DNA of 35,665 nucleotides from Catenibacterium mitsuoka_A (GCF_964259225.1 NZ_CAXVKN010000018.1); one strand, 5' to 3'. Shown: positions 23,642 to 33,381, numbered from the stretch's first letter. Numbers and translations are program-made. The notes: generated by a model not told the origin, from the sequence alone.

Positions 23642-25093
23642 ATGAAAGATTATAGTAAATATTTTAAAGGTCCTTCTTTAAAAGATGCACGTTCTAGAGG
23701 TCGTACTGAAGTACAGCATTTAGATGATGCATTTGAGATTCCTGCAGATATGGTGGGAATTGGCAAAGGACAGACATATTATATCCAGACTTATGGATGT
23801 CAAGCGAATGAAAGAGATACTGAAACATTATCTGGTATCTTAGAAATGATGGGGTATACTCATACTGATGAAGTAAAACAGGCAGATGTTGTATTATTAA
23901 ATACATGTGCTATTAGAGAAAATGCGGAAGAAAAAGTATTTGGTAAGATTGGTTACTTGAAGAATATCAAGAAGACTAGACCAAATCTAATCTTTGGTGT
24001 ATGTGGCTGTATGGCACAGGAAGAAGTAGTTGTGAATAAGATCCTAGAGAAATTCCCTCAGGTTGATCTTATTTTCGGTACACATAATATCCACCGTCTT
24101 CCAGTTTTATTAAAACAGGCAATGTTAGAAAAAGAACTTGTTCTTGAAGTCTGGTCTAAGGAAGGGGATGTTATTGAAAATCTTCCAAGTCATCGTGCCA
24201 ATAACTATAAGGCATGGGTGAATATCATGTATGGATGCAATAAGTTCTGTACTTATTGTATTGTCCCTTATACAAGAGGTAAGGAACGTTCTCGTGAATT
24301 AGATGAAATTATCAAAGAAGTAGAAGAATTAAAGAATAGTGGTTATAAAGAAATCACATTACTTGGACAGAATGTTAATTCTTATGGTAAGGATTTAAAT
24401 AATGGTACTGACTTTGCAACATTATTAGAAGCTGTCGCAAAGACTGGTATTGATCGTATTCGTTTTACAACAAGCCATCCTTGGGACTTTAATGCGGATA
24501 TGATTGATATTATCGCTAAGTATGATAATATCATGCCTTCTATTCATTTACCTGTTCAGTCGGGGAATGATGAAGTTTTAAAGCTTATGGGTAGACGTTA
24601 TTCAAAGGAAAGCTACTTGAAGCTATTTGATATGATTAAAGAAAAGATTCCTGATTGTACTATTACAACAGATATTATTGTTGGTTTCCCTAATGAAACA
24701 GAAGAACAATTCCAGGATACTTTATCTTTATATAACTATTGTAAGTATGATTTAGCTTATACATTTATTTATTCACCTAGAGAAGGCACTCCAGCTGCAA
24801 AGATGGAAGATAATGTTCCTCTAAGTGATAAGGAACAGCGTTTATATCGCTTAAATGAATTAGTGAATAAGTACGCCAATGAAGCAAATCAGAAATACTT
24901 AGGACAGGTTGTTAAAGTACTTGTAGAAGGTCCTTCTAAGAAGAACCCAGATGTTTTATCAGGTTATACAGAACATAACAAACTTATTAACTTTAAAGGT
25001 GATGCTTCAATGGTTGGTCAGATTGTAGATGTTCGTGTAACTGAAGCAAAGACATGGGCATTAACTGGAGAACAGCTTGAATCAAATAACTAA
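23642..25093 (+). CDS. miaB: tRNA-2-methylthio-N6-dimethylallyladenosine synthase
   Basis: This radical-SAM methylthiotransferase acts on i6A37 of tRNAs, downstream of MiaA, whose gene is also in this window. The 483 residues comprise an N-terminal UPF0004 domain with three cluster cysteines (C53, C89, C123), the radical-SAM domain with C199-x3-C203-x2-C206 (MYGCNKFCTYCIVPYTRG), and a C-terminal TRAM domain (about 415-483). An AAGGAG site precedes ATG 23642. The short N-terminal extension of about 40 residues before GQTYYIQTYGCQ is as in Bacillus MiaB. Confidence 0.97.
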   Translation: MKDYSKYFKGPSLKDARSRGRTEVQHLDDAFEIPADMVGIGKGQTYYIQTYGCQANERDTETLSGILEMMGYTHTDEVKQADVVLLNTCAIRENAEEKVFGKIGYLKNIKKTRPNLIFGVCGCMAQEEVVVNKILEKFPQVDLIFGTHNIHRLPVLLKQAMLEKELVLEVWSKEGDVIENLPSHRANNYKAWVNIMYGCNKFCTYCIVPYTRGKERSRELDEIIKEVEELKNSGYKEITLLGQNVNSYGKDLNNGTDFATLLEAVAKTGIDRIRFTTSHPWDFNADMIDIIAKYDNIMPSIHLPVQSGNDEVLKLMGRRYSKESYLKLFDMIKEKIPDCTITTDIIVGFPNETEEQFQDTLSLYNYCKYDLAYTFIYSPREGTPAAKMEDNVPLSDKEQRLYRLNELVNKYANEANQKYLGQVVKVLVEGPSKKNPDVLSGYTEHNKLINFKGDASMVGQIVDVRVTEAKTWALTGEQLESNN

Positions 25094-25415
25094 GAATAAA
25101 GCAGATTCTTTGAATCAGTTGATTCTAAATGATCCTCTTATTCAGGAATTTAAGAAGTATGAAAAGACTTTAAGAGAACATCCTGAATTATTATCTTTGG
25201 AAGATGAAATCAAACAAGAGAGCCAGATTATTCTTAAAAAGAAGGCTCTTGGTGAGTTAACTGATGAAGAGTTAAAAGCCTATCAGGACAAAAAAGAATA
25301 CTTTGAGAATCATCCTTTGATTGTCAATTATTTGAATCTAAAAAGTGAAGTTAATGATTACCTTATACAAGTTGAAACAATCATCAATGAAGAATTATTA
25401 AAAGCTATTGACTAA
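25077..25415 (+). CDS. YlbF/YmcA family protein
   Basis: This 112-residue, mostly helical cytosolic protein belongs to the YlbF/YmcA family. In Bacillus such proteins form the RicA-RicF-RicT (YmcA-YlbF-YaaT) complex, which helps RNase Y and affects competence and biofilms. The pattern DPLIQEFKKYEKTLREHPELLSLEDEIK and HPLIVNYLNLKSEVNDYLIQVETIIN is characteristic. The position directly after miaB equals that of ymcA (ricA) in Bacillus. The start is TTG 25077, supported by GGAG seven bases upstream; it overlaps the end of miaB by 17 bases. Confidence 0.82.
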   Translation: MNQITKNKADSLNQLILNDPLIQEFKKYEKTLREHPELLSLEDEIKQESQIILKKKALGELTDEELKAYQDKKEYFENHPLIVNYLNLKSEVNDYLIQVETIINEELLKAID

Positions 25416-25436
25416 ATGTTTTTAAATGTTTATTAT
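25408..25436 (+). promoter_or_regulatory. Promoter of guaB
   Basis: TTGACT (25408-25413) and TATTAT (25431-25436) are spaced by 17 bases. The -35 box overlaps the stop of the YlbF-family gene. AAGGAG precedes the guaB ATG. Confidence 0.7.
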
Positions 25437-25466
25437 TGAACTAATTTATATAAAAAGGAGATTATT

Positions 25467-26975
25467 ATGGCACATATTTTTAATGAACCCTCACACACTT
25501 TTAATGAATATTTATTAATTCCTGGTTATTCTAGTGAAGAATGCCAGCCACAGAATGTTAGTTTAAAGACACCTTTAGTTAAATTCAAGAAAGGTGAAGA
25601 ACCAGCACTTTCATTAAATATCCCTCTTGTATCTGCAGTTATGCAGGCTGTATCTGATGATGGTATGGCAGTTGCTTTAGCAAGAGAAGGTGGATGTTCA
25701 TTTATCTACGGTTCACAGACAATTGAATCACAGGCAGCAATGGTAAGACGTGTTAAAAACTATAAGGCAGGTTTCGTAGCAAGTGATTCTAACTTAAGCG
25801 CTAATGATACATTAGCAGATGTTCTTGCACTTAAAGAAAAGACAGGTCATTCTACTATGGCTGTTACTGAAGATGGTACAGCAAATGGCCGTTTAGTTGG
25901 TTTAGTGACTGGTAGAGATTACCGTGTCAGCCGTATGGATGAAAACGAAAAAGTTGTTGATTTCATGACACCTTTTGATAAGTTAGTATGCGGACATAAA
26001 GATATTACTTTAAAAGAAGCAAATGATATTATCTGGGAAAACAAATTAAATGCTTTACCAATTATTGATGATGATAACAGACTTCTTTATTTCGTATTCA
26101 GAAAGGATTATGAATCAAGAAAATCAAATCCTAATGAATTATTAGATGAATCTAAACGTTATGTAGTTGGTGCTGGTATCAACACTAGAGACTTCGCAGA
26201 AAGAGTTCCTGCATTAATTGAAGCAGGTGTAGATGTATTATGTATTGACTCTTCTGAAGGTTACTCAGCTTGGCAGGCTAACACTATTTCATGGATCAGA
26301 GAACATTATGGTGATACTGTAAAAGTTGGTGCTGGTAACGTTGTAGATGGTGAAGGATTCAGATTTTTAGCAGAAGCTGGTGCTGACTTTATCAAGATCG
26401 GTATCGGTGGCGGTTCTATCTGTATCACTCGTGAACAGAAAGGTATCGGTAGAGGTCAGGCTACTGCAACTATTGAAGTGGCTGAAGCAAGAGATGCATA
26501 TTTCAAAGAAACTGGTATTTATATCCCTATCTGTTCAGATGGTGGTATCGTTCATGATTATCATATGACTTTAGCTTTAGCTATGGGTTCTGACTTTATC
26601 ATGTTAGGTCGTTACTTCTCTCGTTTTGATGAATCACCAACTAACAAGGTAAACATCAACGGTCAGTATATGAAAGAATACTGGGGTGAAGGTTCTGCAC
26701 GTGCTAGAAACTGGCAGAGATATGACTTAGGTGGAGATAAGAAGCTTTCATTTGAAGAAGGTGTAGATTCTTATGTACCATATGCTGGTAGCTTAAAAGA
26801 TAACGTTGATTTATCATTAAGCAAGATGAAACATACAATGTGTAACTGTGGTGCACTTACAATTGCTGAATTACAGGAAAAAGCAAAGATCCAGCTTGTG
26901 TCTGCTACTTCAATTGTTGAAGGTGGCGCACATGACGTATTGTTAAAGGATTCTTCAAATTCAGGTAACAGATAA
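25467..26975 (+). CDS. guaB: IMP dehydrogenase, Tritrichomonas-like type
   Basis: This enzyme oxidises IMP to XMP with NAD, the rate-limiting step of guanine nucleotide synthesis. The 502 residues form a TIM barrel with two CBS motifs inserted (about 100-215). The catalytic cysteine is C319 in GIGGGSICITREQKGIGRG. The mobile flap carries the Arg-Tyr pair R418-Y419 in ARNWQRYDLGG, followed by FEEGVDSYVPYAG. These residue numbers and the flap wording coincide with my memory of the protozoan Tritrichomonas foetus enzyme and differ from the usual GIGPGSICTTR form of Bacillus GuaB. The gene has its own promoter and terminator. In Bacillus guaB is located elsewhere. Confidence 0.95.
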   Translation: MAHIFNEPSHTFNEYLLIPGYSSEECQPQNVSLKTPLVKFKKGEEPALSLNIPLVSAVMQAVSDDGMAVALAREGGCSFIYGSQTIESQAAMVRRVKNYKAGFVASDSNLSANDTLADVLALKEKTGHSTMAVTEDGTANGRLVGLVTGRDYRVSRMDENEKVVDFMTPFDKLVCGHKDITLKEANDIIWENKLNALPIIDDDNRLLYFVFRKDYESRKSNPNELLDESKRYVVGAGINTRDFAERVPALIEAGVDVLCIDSSEGYSAWQANTISWIREHYGDTVKVGAGNVVDGEGFRFLAEAGADFIKIGIGGGSICITREQKGIGRGQATATIEVAEARDAYFKETGIYIPICSDGGIVHDYHMTLALAMGSDFIMLGRYFSRFDESPTNKVNINGQYMKEYWGEGSARARNWQRYDLGGDKKLSFEEGVDSYVPYAGSLKDNVDLSLSKMKHTMCNCGALTIAELQEKAKIQLVSATSIVEGGAHDVLLKDSSNSGNR

Positions 26976-26982
26976 TAGGAGG

Positions 26983-27013
26983 ATGGAAGGGATATTATTC
27001 CTTCCATTTTTTT
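26983..27013 (+). terminator. Terminator of guaB
   Basis: ATGGAAGG (26983-26990) pairs with CCTTCCAT (27000-27007), followed by seven T's. Confidence 0.88.
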
Positions 27014-27032
27014 GACTTTAAGGGGAGTATTT

Positions 27033-28136
27033 ATGCAAATTAATAAAGAAAGACTTGTTCAGACATTTTGTGAAATGGTATCTATTGATAGTGAATCTTA
27101 TCATGAAAAGAAGATGAAAGACTATTTAATGAATATTTTTAAAGAGTGTCATATGGAATGCATAGAAATGCCTATAGAAGGCTTTGAAGCAGGTAATATT
27201 TATGCTGTATTAAAAGGCCATACAAACAAAGAACCTATTATGTTTTCAGGACATATGGATACTGTTTCACCAGGTAAAGGAAAACAGGCCATTATTCATG
27301 AAGATGGGCGTATTACAAGTGACGAGACAACAGTATTAGGTGCTGATGATGTAAGTGCTCTTGCTTCTTATATTGAAGCCATTCGTACAATAGAAGATAA
27401 TGATCTTCCTCATGGAGATATAGAACTTGCTATTAGTGTGGCAGAAGAGCCTTATGATGCAGGAAGTGCTTATTATGACTTTAGTCGTATCAAGTCACGT
27501 ATTGATTATACATTTGATTTAGCAGGACAAGTAGGTCTCGCAGCCTTAGAAGCACCTTCTATTATTTCATTTAAAATTAATGTAAAAGGTAAAAGCGCTC
27601 ATGCAGGTTTTAATCCCGAAGATGGAATTCATGCTTTAAAGATTGCAACAAGTGCTATAAATCGAATTCCTAATGGTCATGTCAATGATAAGACTACAGT
27701 GAACTTTGGCACAATTCAGGGTGGAGAAGGAAGAAATATTGTTCCTAGAGAAGTTATTATTACTGGAGAAATAAGAAGTTTTGATCATCAGGATGCATTA
27801 AAATGGAGTAAACATATTCATACTGTTTTTGAAGAAGAAGCCATTAAAGAACATGCATCTATAGAGTATGATGATTATGTACACATTGAAGCTTATAAGA
27901 TCAATGAAGATGAAGAAGTTGTTGAACGTTTTAAAAATGCATGCCATAATCTTCAATTAACACCTCGTCTTATTTCTACTCATGGAGGATCTGATAATAA
28001 TAGATATGTGAAAGAAGGCATTAGAGGAATAGTTGTGGCTTGTGCTATGAATGATTGTCATAGTGTAAGTGAATATACAACAATAGATGAATTAGAAAAG
28101 AGTGCTCTCTTAGCATTACATCTTATGATTGACTAA
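27033..28136 (+). CDS. M20-family metallopeptidase, PepT-like
   Basis: This 367-residue cytosolic zinc aminopeptidase-like protein belongs to the tripeptide aminopeptidase (PepT) group of M20. Metal and catalytic residues are visible: H74 and D76 in SGHMDTVSPG, D105 in LGADDVSAL, E138-E139 in SVAEEP, D in the FDLAG segment and the last histidine in NDCHSVSEY. The dimerisation lid domain lies at about 180-290 (KGKSAHAGFNPEDG). ATG 27033 is used because AGGGGAG lies upstream; the open frame back to TTG 27012 starts inside the guaB terminator. Confidence 0.9.
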   Translation: MQINKERLVQTFCEMVSIDSESYHEKKMKDYLMNIFKECHMECIEMPIEGFEAGNIYAVLKGHTNKEPIMFSGHMDTVSPGKGKQAIIHEDGRITSDETTVLGADDVSALASYIEAIRTIEDNDLPHGDIELAISVAEEPYDAGSAYYDFSRIKSRIDYTFDLAGQVGLAALEAPSIISFKINVKGKSAHAGFNPEDGIHALKIATSAINRIPNGHVNDKTTVNFGTIQGGEGRNIVPREVIITGEIRSFDHQDALKWSKHIHTVFEEEAIKEHASIEYDDYVHIEAYKINEDEEVVERFKNACHNLQLTPRLISTHGGSDNNRYVKEGIRGIVVACAMNDCHSVSEYTTIDELEKSALLALHLMID

Positions 28137-28141
28137 AAATA

Positions 28142-28150
28142 TGCTATAAT
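28142..28150 (+). promoter_or_regulatory. Extended -10 promoter of mutS
   Basis: TGCTATAAT at 28142-28150 is a TGn-extended -10 box. Transcription would start near 28157, so the ATG at 28149 would not be in the message. Confidence 0.55.
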
Positions 28151-28175
28151 GAGGGAGTTAGGAGTGAGTATCATT

Positions 28176-30665
28176 TTGAAAAAAGAAAAGTACTCTCCCA
28201 TGATGGAGAAATATTTAGAATTAAAAAAAGATCATCAAGATGCTATTGTGATGTATCGTATTGGTGATTTCTATGAAATGTTTTTTGATGATGCAGCTAT
28301 TGCCTCAAAAGCATTAAATCTTGCTTTAACAGGTAAAAATGCAGGTGTTAAAGAACGCGTACCAATGTGTGGTGTACCATTTCATGCTGCAAGTGGTTAT
28401 GTAGAAGAATTGGTCAAACAAGGACATAAGGTTGTTATTGTAGAACAGCTATCTGATCCTAAAGCCAAGGGTCTTGTAGAAAGAGGTGTTGTTCAGATTG
28501 TTACACCTGGTACTTTAATGGACTTTAAGTTAAATGAGAAGGTGAATAACTTTATTGGGGCTTTAGGTGTATTTGATTTCTCTTATACACTTGCTTATGC
28601 TGATTTATCTACAGGGGAATTTTATTGTTTAAACCTAGAAAAGAAGGAACATCTATTACGTAATAAGATTGAATCATTAGGTATTAAAGAAATCGTTGTA
28701 GAAGATGATTCTATTCATATTGATGGAGTGATGATGTCTCCTTTTAAGAATGAAACAATTAAAGATAACTACAAGAAAATCTTTGATAATATCAATGATT
28801 TAAAACAAATCAAGGTCTGTGCTAATTTATTGAATTATTTAATTGATACTCAAAAGAGAGAATTAGAATATATCCAGACAATTGTAGAAGTTAAACAGGA
28901 AGATTATGTTTATATGGAAAGTGTCACAAAGAAGGCACTTGAACTTACTAAAAATGCGAATAATGAGAAATATGGCACACTATTATGGCTATTAGATCAT
29001 ACACATAGTGCAATGGGTGGTCGTTTATTAAAACAATGGATTGATCAGCCTCTTATTTCTAAAGAGAAGATAGAAGAAAGACTTGATCTTGTAGAAGTAT
29101 TCATGGATAACCCTCTAGATAGAGATACAGTGACTCATATGATCAATGATATTTATGATATTGAAAAACTGGCTTCTAGAGTGGCTTTTGGGAATGTGAA
29201 TGCGAGAGATTTAAAGTGGATCTGTTCTTCTTTAAAGAAAATTCCTGAATTAAAACAAGAACTACTCAGTCTTGATCATCCTAAATTGAATGAGCAAGCT
29301 ATGCAGCTTGTTGATTTGTCTTGTATTATTAATACAATTGATGAAGCAATTGTAGATGATCCACCTTTAGTTATTAAAGAAGGAAATATTATCAAGGATG
29401 GATACAATAAAGAGTTGGATGAATTACGTGATATTCGCAAGAACGGTAAGAAATGGTTAATGACTTTTGAAGAAAATGAAAAAGAACGTACAGGAATCAA
29501 AGGTCTTAAGATTGGTTATAACCGTGTCTTTGGCTATTATATTGAAGTCACTAAAAGCTATTTGCCTTTAGTAAAGGATGAATTCAACTATACAAGAAAA
29601 CAGAGTTTATCCAATGCAGAAAGATTTGTCACTCCAGAACTGAAAGATATGGAAAATAAGATTCTTTCAGCACAGGATAGAATCGCTGCATTGGAATATG
29701 AAATATTTACTCAGGTAAGACAATATATTAAGGGTTATGTACATGAAATACAGGATGTTGCAAAGATTGTAGCTAGGATAGATGTATTTAGTACATTTGC
29801 TGATGTATCAAGCTATAATCGTTATGTACGTCCAACATTTAATGATGATCATATTATTCAAATAGAAGAAGGAAGACATCCTGTAGTAGAAAAAGTCATT
29901 CCTGAAGAAAGTTATGTAAAAAATGATATATCTTTAGGAGAAGATTCAAGAATTATGTTGATTACAGGACCAAATATGGGTGGTAAATCAACTTATATGC
30001 GACAGATGGCTTTAATTATGATCATGGCACAAATTGGATGCTTTGTTCCTGCAAAAAGTGCAACTCTTCCAGTCTTTGATGCAATCTTTACTCGTATTGG
30101 TGCGAGTGATGATTTAATTAGTGGTCAGTCTACATTCATGGTAGAAATGTTGGAGGCTAATAATGCCTTGAAATATGCGACTGAAAACTCACTTATTATA
30201 TTTGATGAAATAGGTAGAGGAACAGCGACATTTGATGGTATGGCTTTAGCTCAGGGCATTTTAGAATATATTGCAAGCCATAATCATTCATTGACTTTCT
30301 TTTCAACACATTATCATGAATTAACACGTATGGAAGGCACTTCTATTAAGAATGTTCATGCAGGTGCTGATGTATCTAGTGATTCTATTCATTTCCTATA
30401 TCATATTGAAGATGGCCCCTCTGGTCAGTCATATGGTATCAATGTTGCTAAACTTGCAAAATTACCTGATGAAGTTATTGTACGTGCAGATGCCATATTA
30501 AAATCACTAGAAGACAATAATATTGAAGAGAAATTACAAAATATTGAAGTGACACCAGTTATAAAAACAAGTGCTGTAGAAGAAACACTCAAAGGCATTG
30601 ATCCAATGAGTCTCTCACCGCTTGATGCATTAAGTACATTAATTGAATTAAAGAAAATGTTGTAG
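28176..30665 (+). CDS. mutS: DNA mismatch repair protein MutS
   Basis: This protein recognises mismatches and recruits MutL. The 829 residues contain the mismatch-reading FYEMF (F32-x-E34), connector, lever and clamp domains, and the ABC-type ATPase with Walker A GPNMGGKST (598-606), the signature region STFMVEM, Walker B FDEIGRGTATFDG and STHYHEL. I prefer TTG 28176 (AGGAG eleven bases upstream, MKKEKYSPMMEKYLELKK as in other MutS). GTG 28164 is possible, and ATG 28149 overlaps the promoter. mutL follows nine bases after the stop. Confidence 0.96.
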   Translation: MKKEKYSPMMEKYLELKKDHQDAIVMYRIGDFYEMFFDDAAIASKALNLALTGKNAGVKERVPMCGVPFHAASGYVEELVKQGHKVVIVEQLSDPKAKGLVERGVVQIVTPGTLMDFKLNEKVNNFIGALGVFDFSYTLAYADLSTGEFYCLNLEKKEHLLRNKIESLGIKEIVVEDDSIHIDGVMMSPFKNETIKDNYKKIFDNINDLKQIKVCANLLNYLIDTQKRELEYIQTIVEVKQEDYVYMESVTKKALELTKNANNEKYGTLLWLLDHTHSAMGGRLLKQWIDQPLISKEKIEERLDLVEVFMDNPLDRDTVTHMINDIYDIEKLASRVAFGNVNARDLKWICSSLKKIPELKQELLSLDHPKLNEQAMQLVDLSCIINTIDEAIVDDPPLVIKEGNIIKDGYNKELDELRDIRKNGKKWLMTFEENEKERTGIKGLKIGYNRVFGYYIEVTKSYLPLVKDEFNYTRKQSLSNAERFVTPELKDMENKILSAQDRIAALEYEIFTQVRQYIKGYVHEIQDVAKIVARIDVFSTFADVSSYNRYVRPTFNDDHIIQIEEGRHPVVEKVIPEESYVKNDISLGEDSRIMLITGPNMGGKSTYMRQMALIMIMAQIGCFVPAKSATLPVFDAIFTRIGASDDLISGQSTFMVEMLEANNALKYATENSLIIFDEIGRGTATFDGMALAQGILEYIASHNHSLTFFSTHYHELTRMEGTSIKNVHAGADVSSDSIHFLYHIEDGPSGQSYGINVAKLAKLPDEVIVRADAILKSLEDNNIEEKLQNIEVTPVIKTSAVEETLKGIDPMSLSPLDALSTLIELKKML

Positions 30666-30673
30666 GAGAAACT

Positions 30674-32443
30674 ATGGGACATATTAGACAATTAAGTGAA
30701 AATCTAGCCAATAAGATTGCAGCAGGCGAAGTTGTTGAACGTCCTGCAAGTGTTATTAAAGAGTTGACAGAAAATAGTATAGATGCTAAGGCTAAAAGTA
30801 TCACTATTCTAGTAGAACAGGGTGGTACAAGCAAGATGTGTGTGATTGATGATGGTATAGGAATGAATCGTGCAGATGCACTTTTGTGCTTTAGTCGTCA
30901 TGCAACAAGTAAGATTGTAGATGAAAATGATTTATTCAATATCACTACATTAGGCTTTAGAGGAGAAGCTATTCCTTCTATTGCTTCTATTAGTGTCTTT
31001 ACTCTTGAAACAAACAATGGCGAAGAAAATACAAAAGTAGAATATGAATTTGGAAAAAGAAAAAATGTAGGTAGTGTGGCAATGAATCGCGGTACGAAGA
31101 TCACGGTAGAACGTATCTTCCAGAATGTACCTGCAAGACTTAAATATATGAAGTCTATTAATGCGGAATTTGCAGCTATTTATTCTTATGTAGAGCGTCT
31201 AGCCCTCGCTCATCCAGAAATATCTTTTACTCTGATACATGACCATAAAACAATATTCAAGACAAATGGAAGAAATAATTTGTTAGAAGTTATTAGTGAA
31301 ATTTATGGTATTCCTGTTGCAAAAAATATGATTCATGTTGATTTTGGCAATGAAGAGTTTCATGTGGCTGGTTATATATCTAAAATTGATACATCTCGTT
31401 CTTCAAAGAATCATATTGTTACTCTAGTGAATCATCGTTATGTCAAGAATATGAAAACGATTAATACAATCAATGAGGTTTATCGTCGTTATTTAGCTGA
31501 TAAACGTTATCCAATTGCAGTGTTAGAGATTGATGTAGATCCATATCTTGTAGATGTAAATGTTCATCCAGCAAAACTAGAAGTACGTTTCTCTAAAGAA
31601 ACAGAATTAAAGGAATTACTACTTAAGGGTTTGGAAGAGGCTTTATCAAAAAAGAATCTCACTTATAAACCATCTACTAGAGAAACAGAAAAAGCATCCT
31701 TCAAACCAAGTCTTGCGCAGATGACTATTCCTCTTGATGAGGTTTTTGAAGAAGTTAAAGAAGAACCAGTTATTGAAACTGTTCATGAAGAAATGCCTGT
31801 TTATGAACCTGAAAAAGTAGAAATCAAAGAATCTCCAAAAGAAGAACCACTTAAACCAATTAAAGAAAAAATCAAGGTTATTGGCCAAACAAGAGGTACT
31901 TATATTTTAGGAGAAAATGAAAGAGGATTTTATATCATTGACCAGCATGCAGCACAGGAACGCATCAATTATGAATATTTCCTCAATAAGTTTTCTCATC
32001 CTGACTTATCCATTCAGCCCATGATTGTTCCTCTTACTTTTGAATATCCTGAAAGTGAATGTCTTGTTATTGATGAACATAAAGGGTTATTGGAAGAAGT
32101 TGGAATCCATGTTGAATCATTTGGCCGACATTCATACATTGTACGTGGTTTACCTTTATGGATGAAAAATATCGATGAGAAGATCTTTATTGATGAAATG
32201 ATTCAAGAAGTTTTAAACAATCAAAGTGTGGATATTGTTGCTATGCAGGAACATGCTATTGCAACACTTGCATGTAAAGCAAGTGTCAAAGGAAATACAT
32301 ATCTCACAACACAGGATATGCAGACAATTATAGATAATCTTATGCGCTGTGATAATCCTTATGTCTGTCCTCATGGTAGACCAACCATCATATTCTACAG
32401 TGATTATGAATTAGAAAAGTTATTTAAGAGGGTTGTAGTATGA
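30674..32443 (+). CDS. mutL: DNA mismatch repair endonuclease MutL
   Basis: This protein couples MutS to strand incision. The N-terminal GHKL ATPase (about 1-325) shows ENSIDAKAKSI, DDGIGM and GFRGEA. A variable, Glu/Pro/Lys-rich linker (about 325-395) joins it to the C-terminal dimer domain. There the endonuclease motif DQHAAQERINYE (from residue 423), ACKASVKG and CPHGRP are all kept, so this MutL should nick DNA, as in bacteria without MutH. AGGAG precedes the ATG. The gene overlaps miaA by 4 bases. Confidence 0.96.
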   Translation: MGHIRQLSENLANKIAAGEVVERPASVIKELTENSIDAKAKSITILVEQGGTSKMCVIDDGIGMNRADALLCFSRHATSKIVDENDLFNITTLGFRGEAIPSIASISVFTLETNNGEENTKVEYEFGKRKNVGSVAMNRGTKITVERIFQNVPARLKYMKSINAEFAAIYSYVERLALAHPEISFTLIHDHKTIFKTNGRNNLLEVISEIYGIPVAKNMIHVDFGNEEFHVAGYISKIDTSRSSKNHIVTLVNHRYVKNMKTINTINEVYRRYLADKRYPIAVLEIDVDPYLVDVNVHPAKLEVRFSKETELKELLLKGLEEALSKKNLTYKPSTRETEKASFKPSLAQMTIPLDEVFEEVKEEPVIETVHEEMPVYEPEKVEIKESPKEEPLKPIKEKIKVIGQTRGTYILGENERGFYIIDQHAAQERINYEYFLNKFSHPDLSIQPMIVPLTFEYPESECLVIDEHKGLLEEVGIHVESFGRHSYIVRGLPLWMKNIDEKIFIDEMIQEVLNNQSVDIVAMQEHAIATLACKASVKGNTYLTTQDMQTIIDNLMRCDNPYVCPHGRPTIIFYSDYELEKLFKRVVV

Positions 32444-33354
32444 AAAAAGTAATTGCGGTATGTGGACCTACAGCTGTAGGTAAAACACGTATGGGTGTTT
32501 CTTTAGCAGAAGCACTTCATGGTGAAGTCATTAGTGGTGATTCTATGCAAATCTATCGTACGATGGATATTGGAACTGCCAAAGTAACAGAAGAAGAAAT
32601 GCAGGGTATTATTCATCATATGATTGATATCAAGAATCCTGATGAAACATTTTCTGTCAGTGAATTTCAAAAAGAAGTTCGTCATTATATCGATACAATC
32701 GATATGCCTATTGTGGTAGGAGGTACAGGTCTTTATATCAAGGGTGCTCTTTATGATTATACTTTTGAAGAAACAGAATCTAAGCATGATGAAATAAAAG
32801 CGAAGTATGCCCATTATACAAATGAAGAACTACATCAGTATTTGGCATCCTTTGACCCTCAATCAGCATTAGATCTACATCCTAATAATCGTCAAAGAGT
32901 ATTACGTGCCATTGAAATTTATGAAGAATCAGGAAAAAGAAAAAGTGATATTCTAGAAGCGCAGGAACATAAGCCTGTTTATGACATTTATTTTGTAGGA
33001 CTCACACTTCCACGTCCTATTCTTTATGAGCGTATTAATAAACGTGTTGATTTAATGATTGAACAGGGATTAGAAGAAGAAGTCAAGAAAATCTATGATT
33101 CAGGTTTATCACGTAATGCGCAGTCTATGAAGGCTATTGGTTATAAGGAATGGTTTGATTACTTTGAAGGTTCAAAAACAAAAGAACAGGTCATAGAAGA
33201 AATCAATAAACATTCACGTAACTACGCGAAAAGACAATATACATGGTTTAATAACCAATTTGATGTACATTGGTACGATGTCAATCTAGAAGATTTTGAT
33301 TCTACAATTCACCAAGTATTAAAAGATATCGAAGAATGGTATGAAAAAAGATAA
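32440..33354 (+). CDS. miaA: tRNA dimethylallyltransferase
   Basis: This enzyme adds the dimethylallyl group to A37 of tRNAs reading codons that begin with U, making the substrate of MiaB. The 304 residues show the P-loop GPTAVGKT (9-16), SGDSMQIYRTMDIGTAK (catalytic Asp and Arg/Thr), HHMIDIKNPDETFSVSEF, GGTGLYIKGALY and NRQRVLRAIEI, all standard. The start overlaps the mutL stop (ATGA). It is the last gene of mutS-mutL-miaA. Confidence 0.97.
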   Translation: MKKVIAVCGPTAVGKTRMGVSLAEALHGEVISGDSMQIYRTMDIGTAKVTEEEMQGIIHHMIDIKNPDETFSVSEFQKEVRHYIDTIDMPIVVGGTGLYIKGALYDYTFEETESKHDEIKAKYAHYTNEELHQYLASFDPQSALDLHPNNRQRVLRAIEIYEESGKRKSDILEAQEHKPVYDIYFVGLTLPRPILYERINKRVDLMIEQGLEEEVKKIYDSGLSRNAQSMKAIGYKEWFDYFEGSKTKEQVIEEINKHSRNYAKRQYTWFNNQFDVHWYDVNLEDFDSTIHQVLKDIEEWYEKR

Positions 33355-33381
33355 GTCTCTCTAACGAGGCTTATCTTTTTT
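33344..33381. terminator. Bidirectional terminator between miaA and rarA
   Basis: A stem of about 15 pairs (AAAAAGATAAGTCTC with GAGGCTTATCTTTTT, loop TCTAAC) has A-runs left and T-runs right. It overlaps both stop codons and can serve both convergent genes. Confidence 0.88.

Noticed and set aside
26979..27013. AGGAGG directly followed by an ATG after guaB as a small gene
   Set aside because: The ATG has no spacing from the site and the frame is about ten codons, formed by the terminator hairpin.
31646..31888. Minus-strand frame rich in F and N inside mutL
   Set aside because: It is the complement of the Glu/Lys-rich mutL linker, which explains the odd composition.
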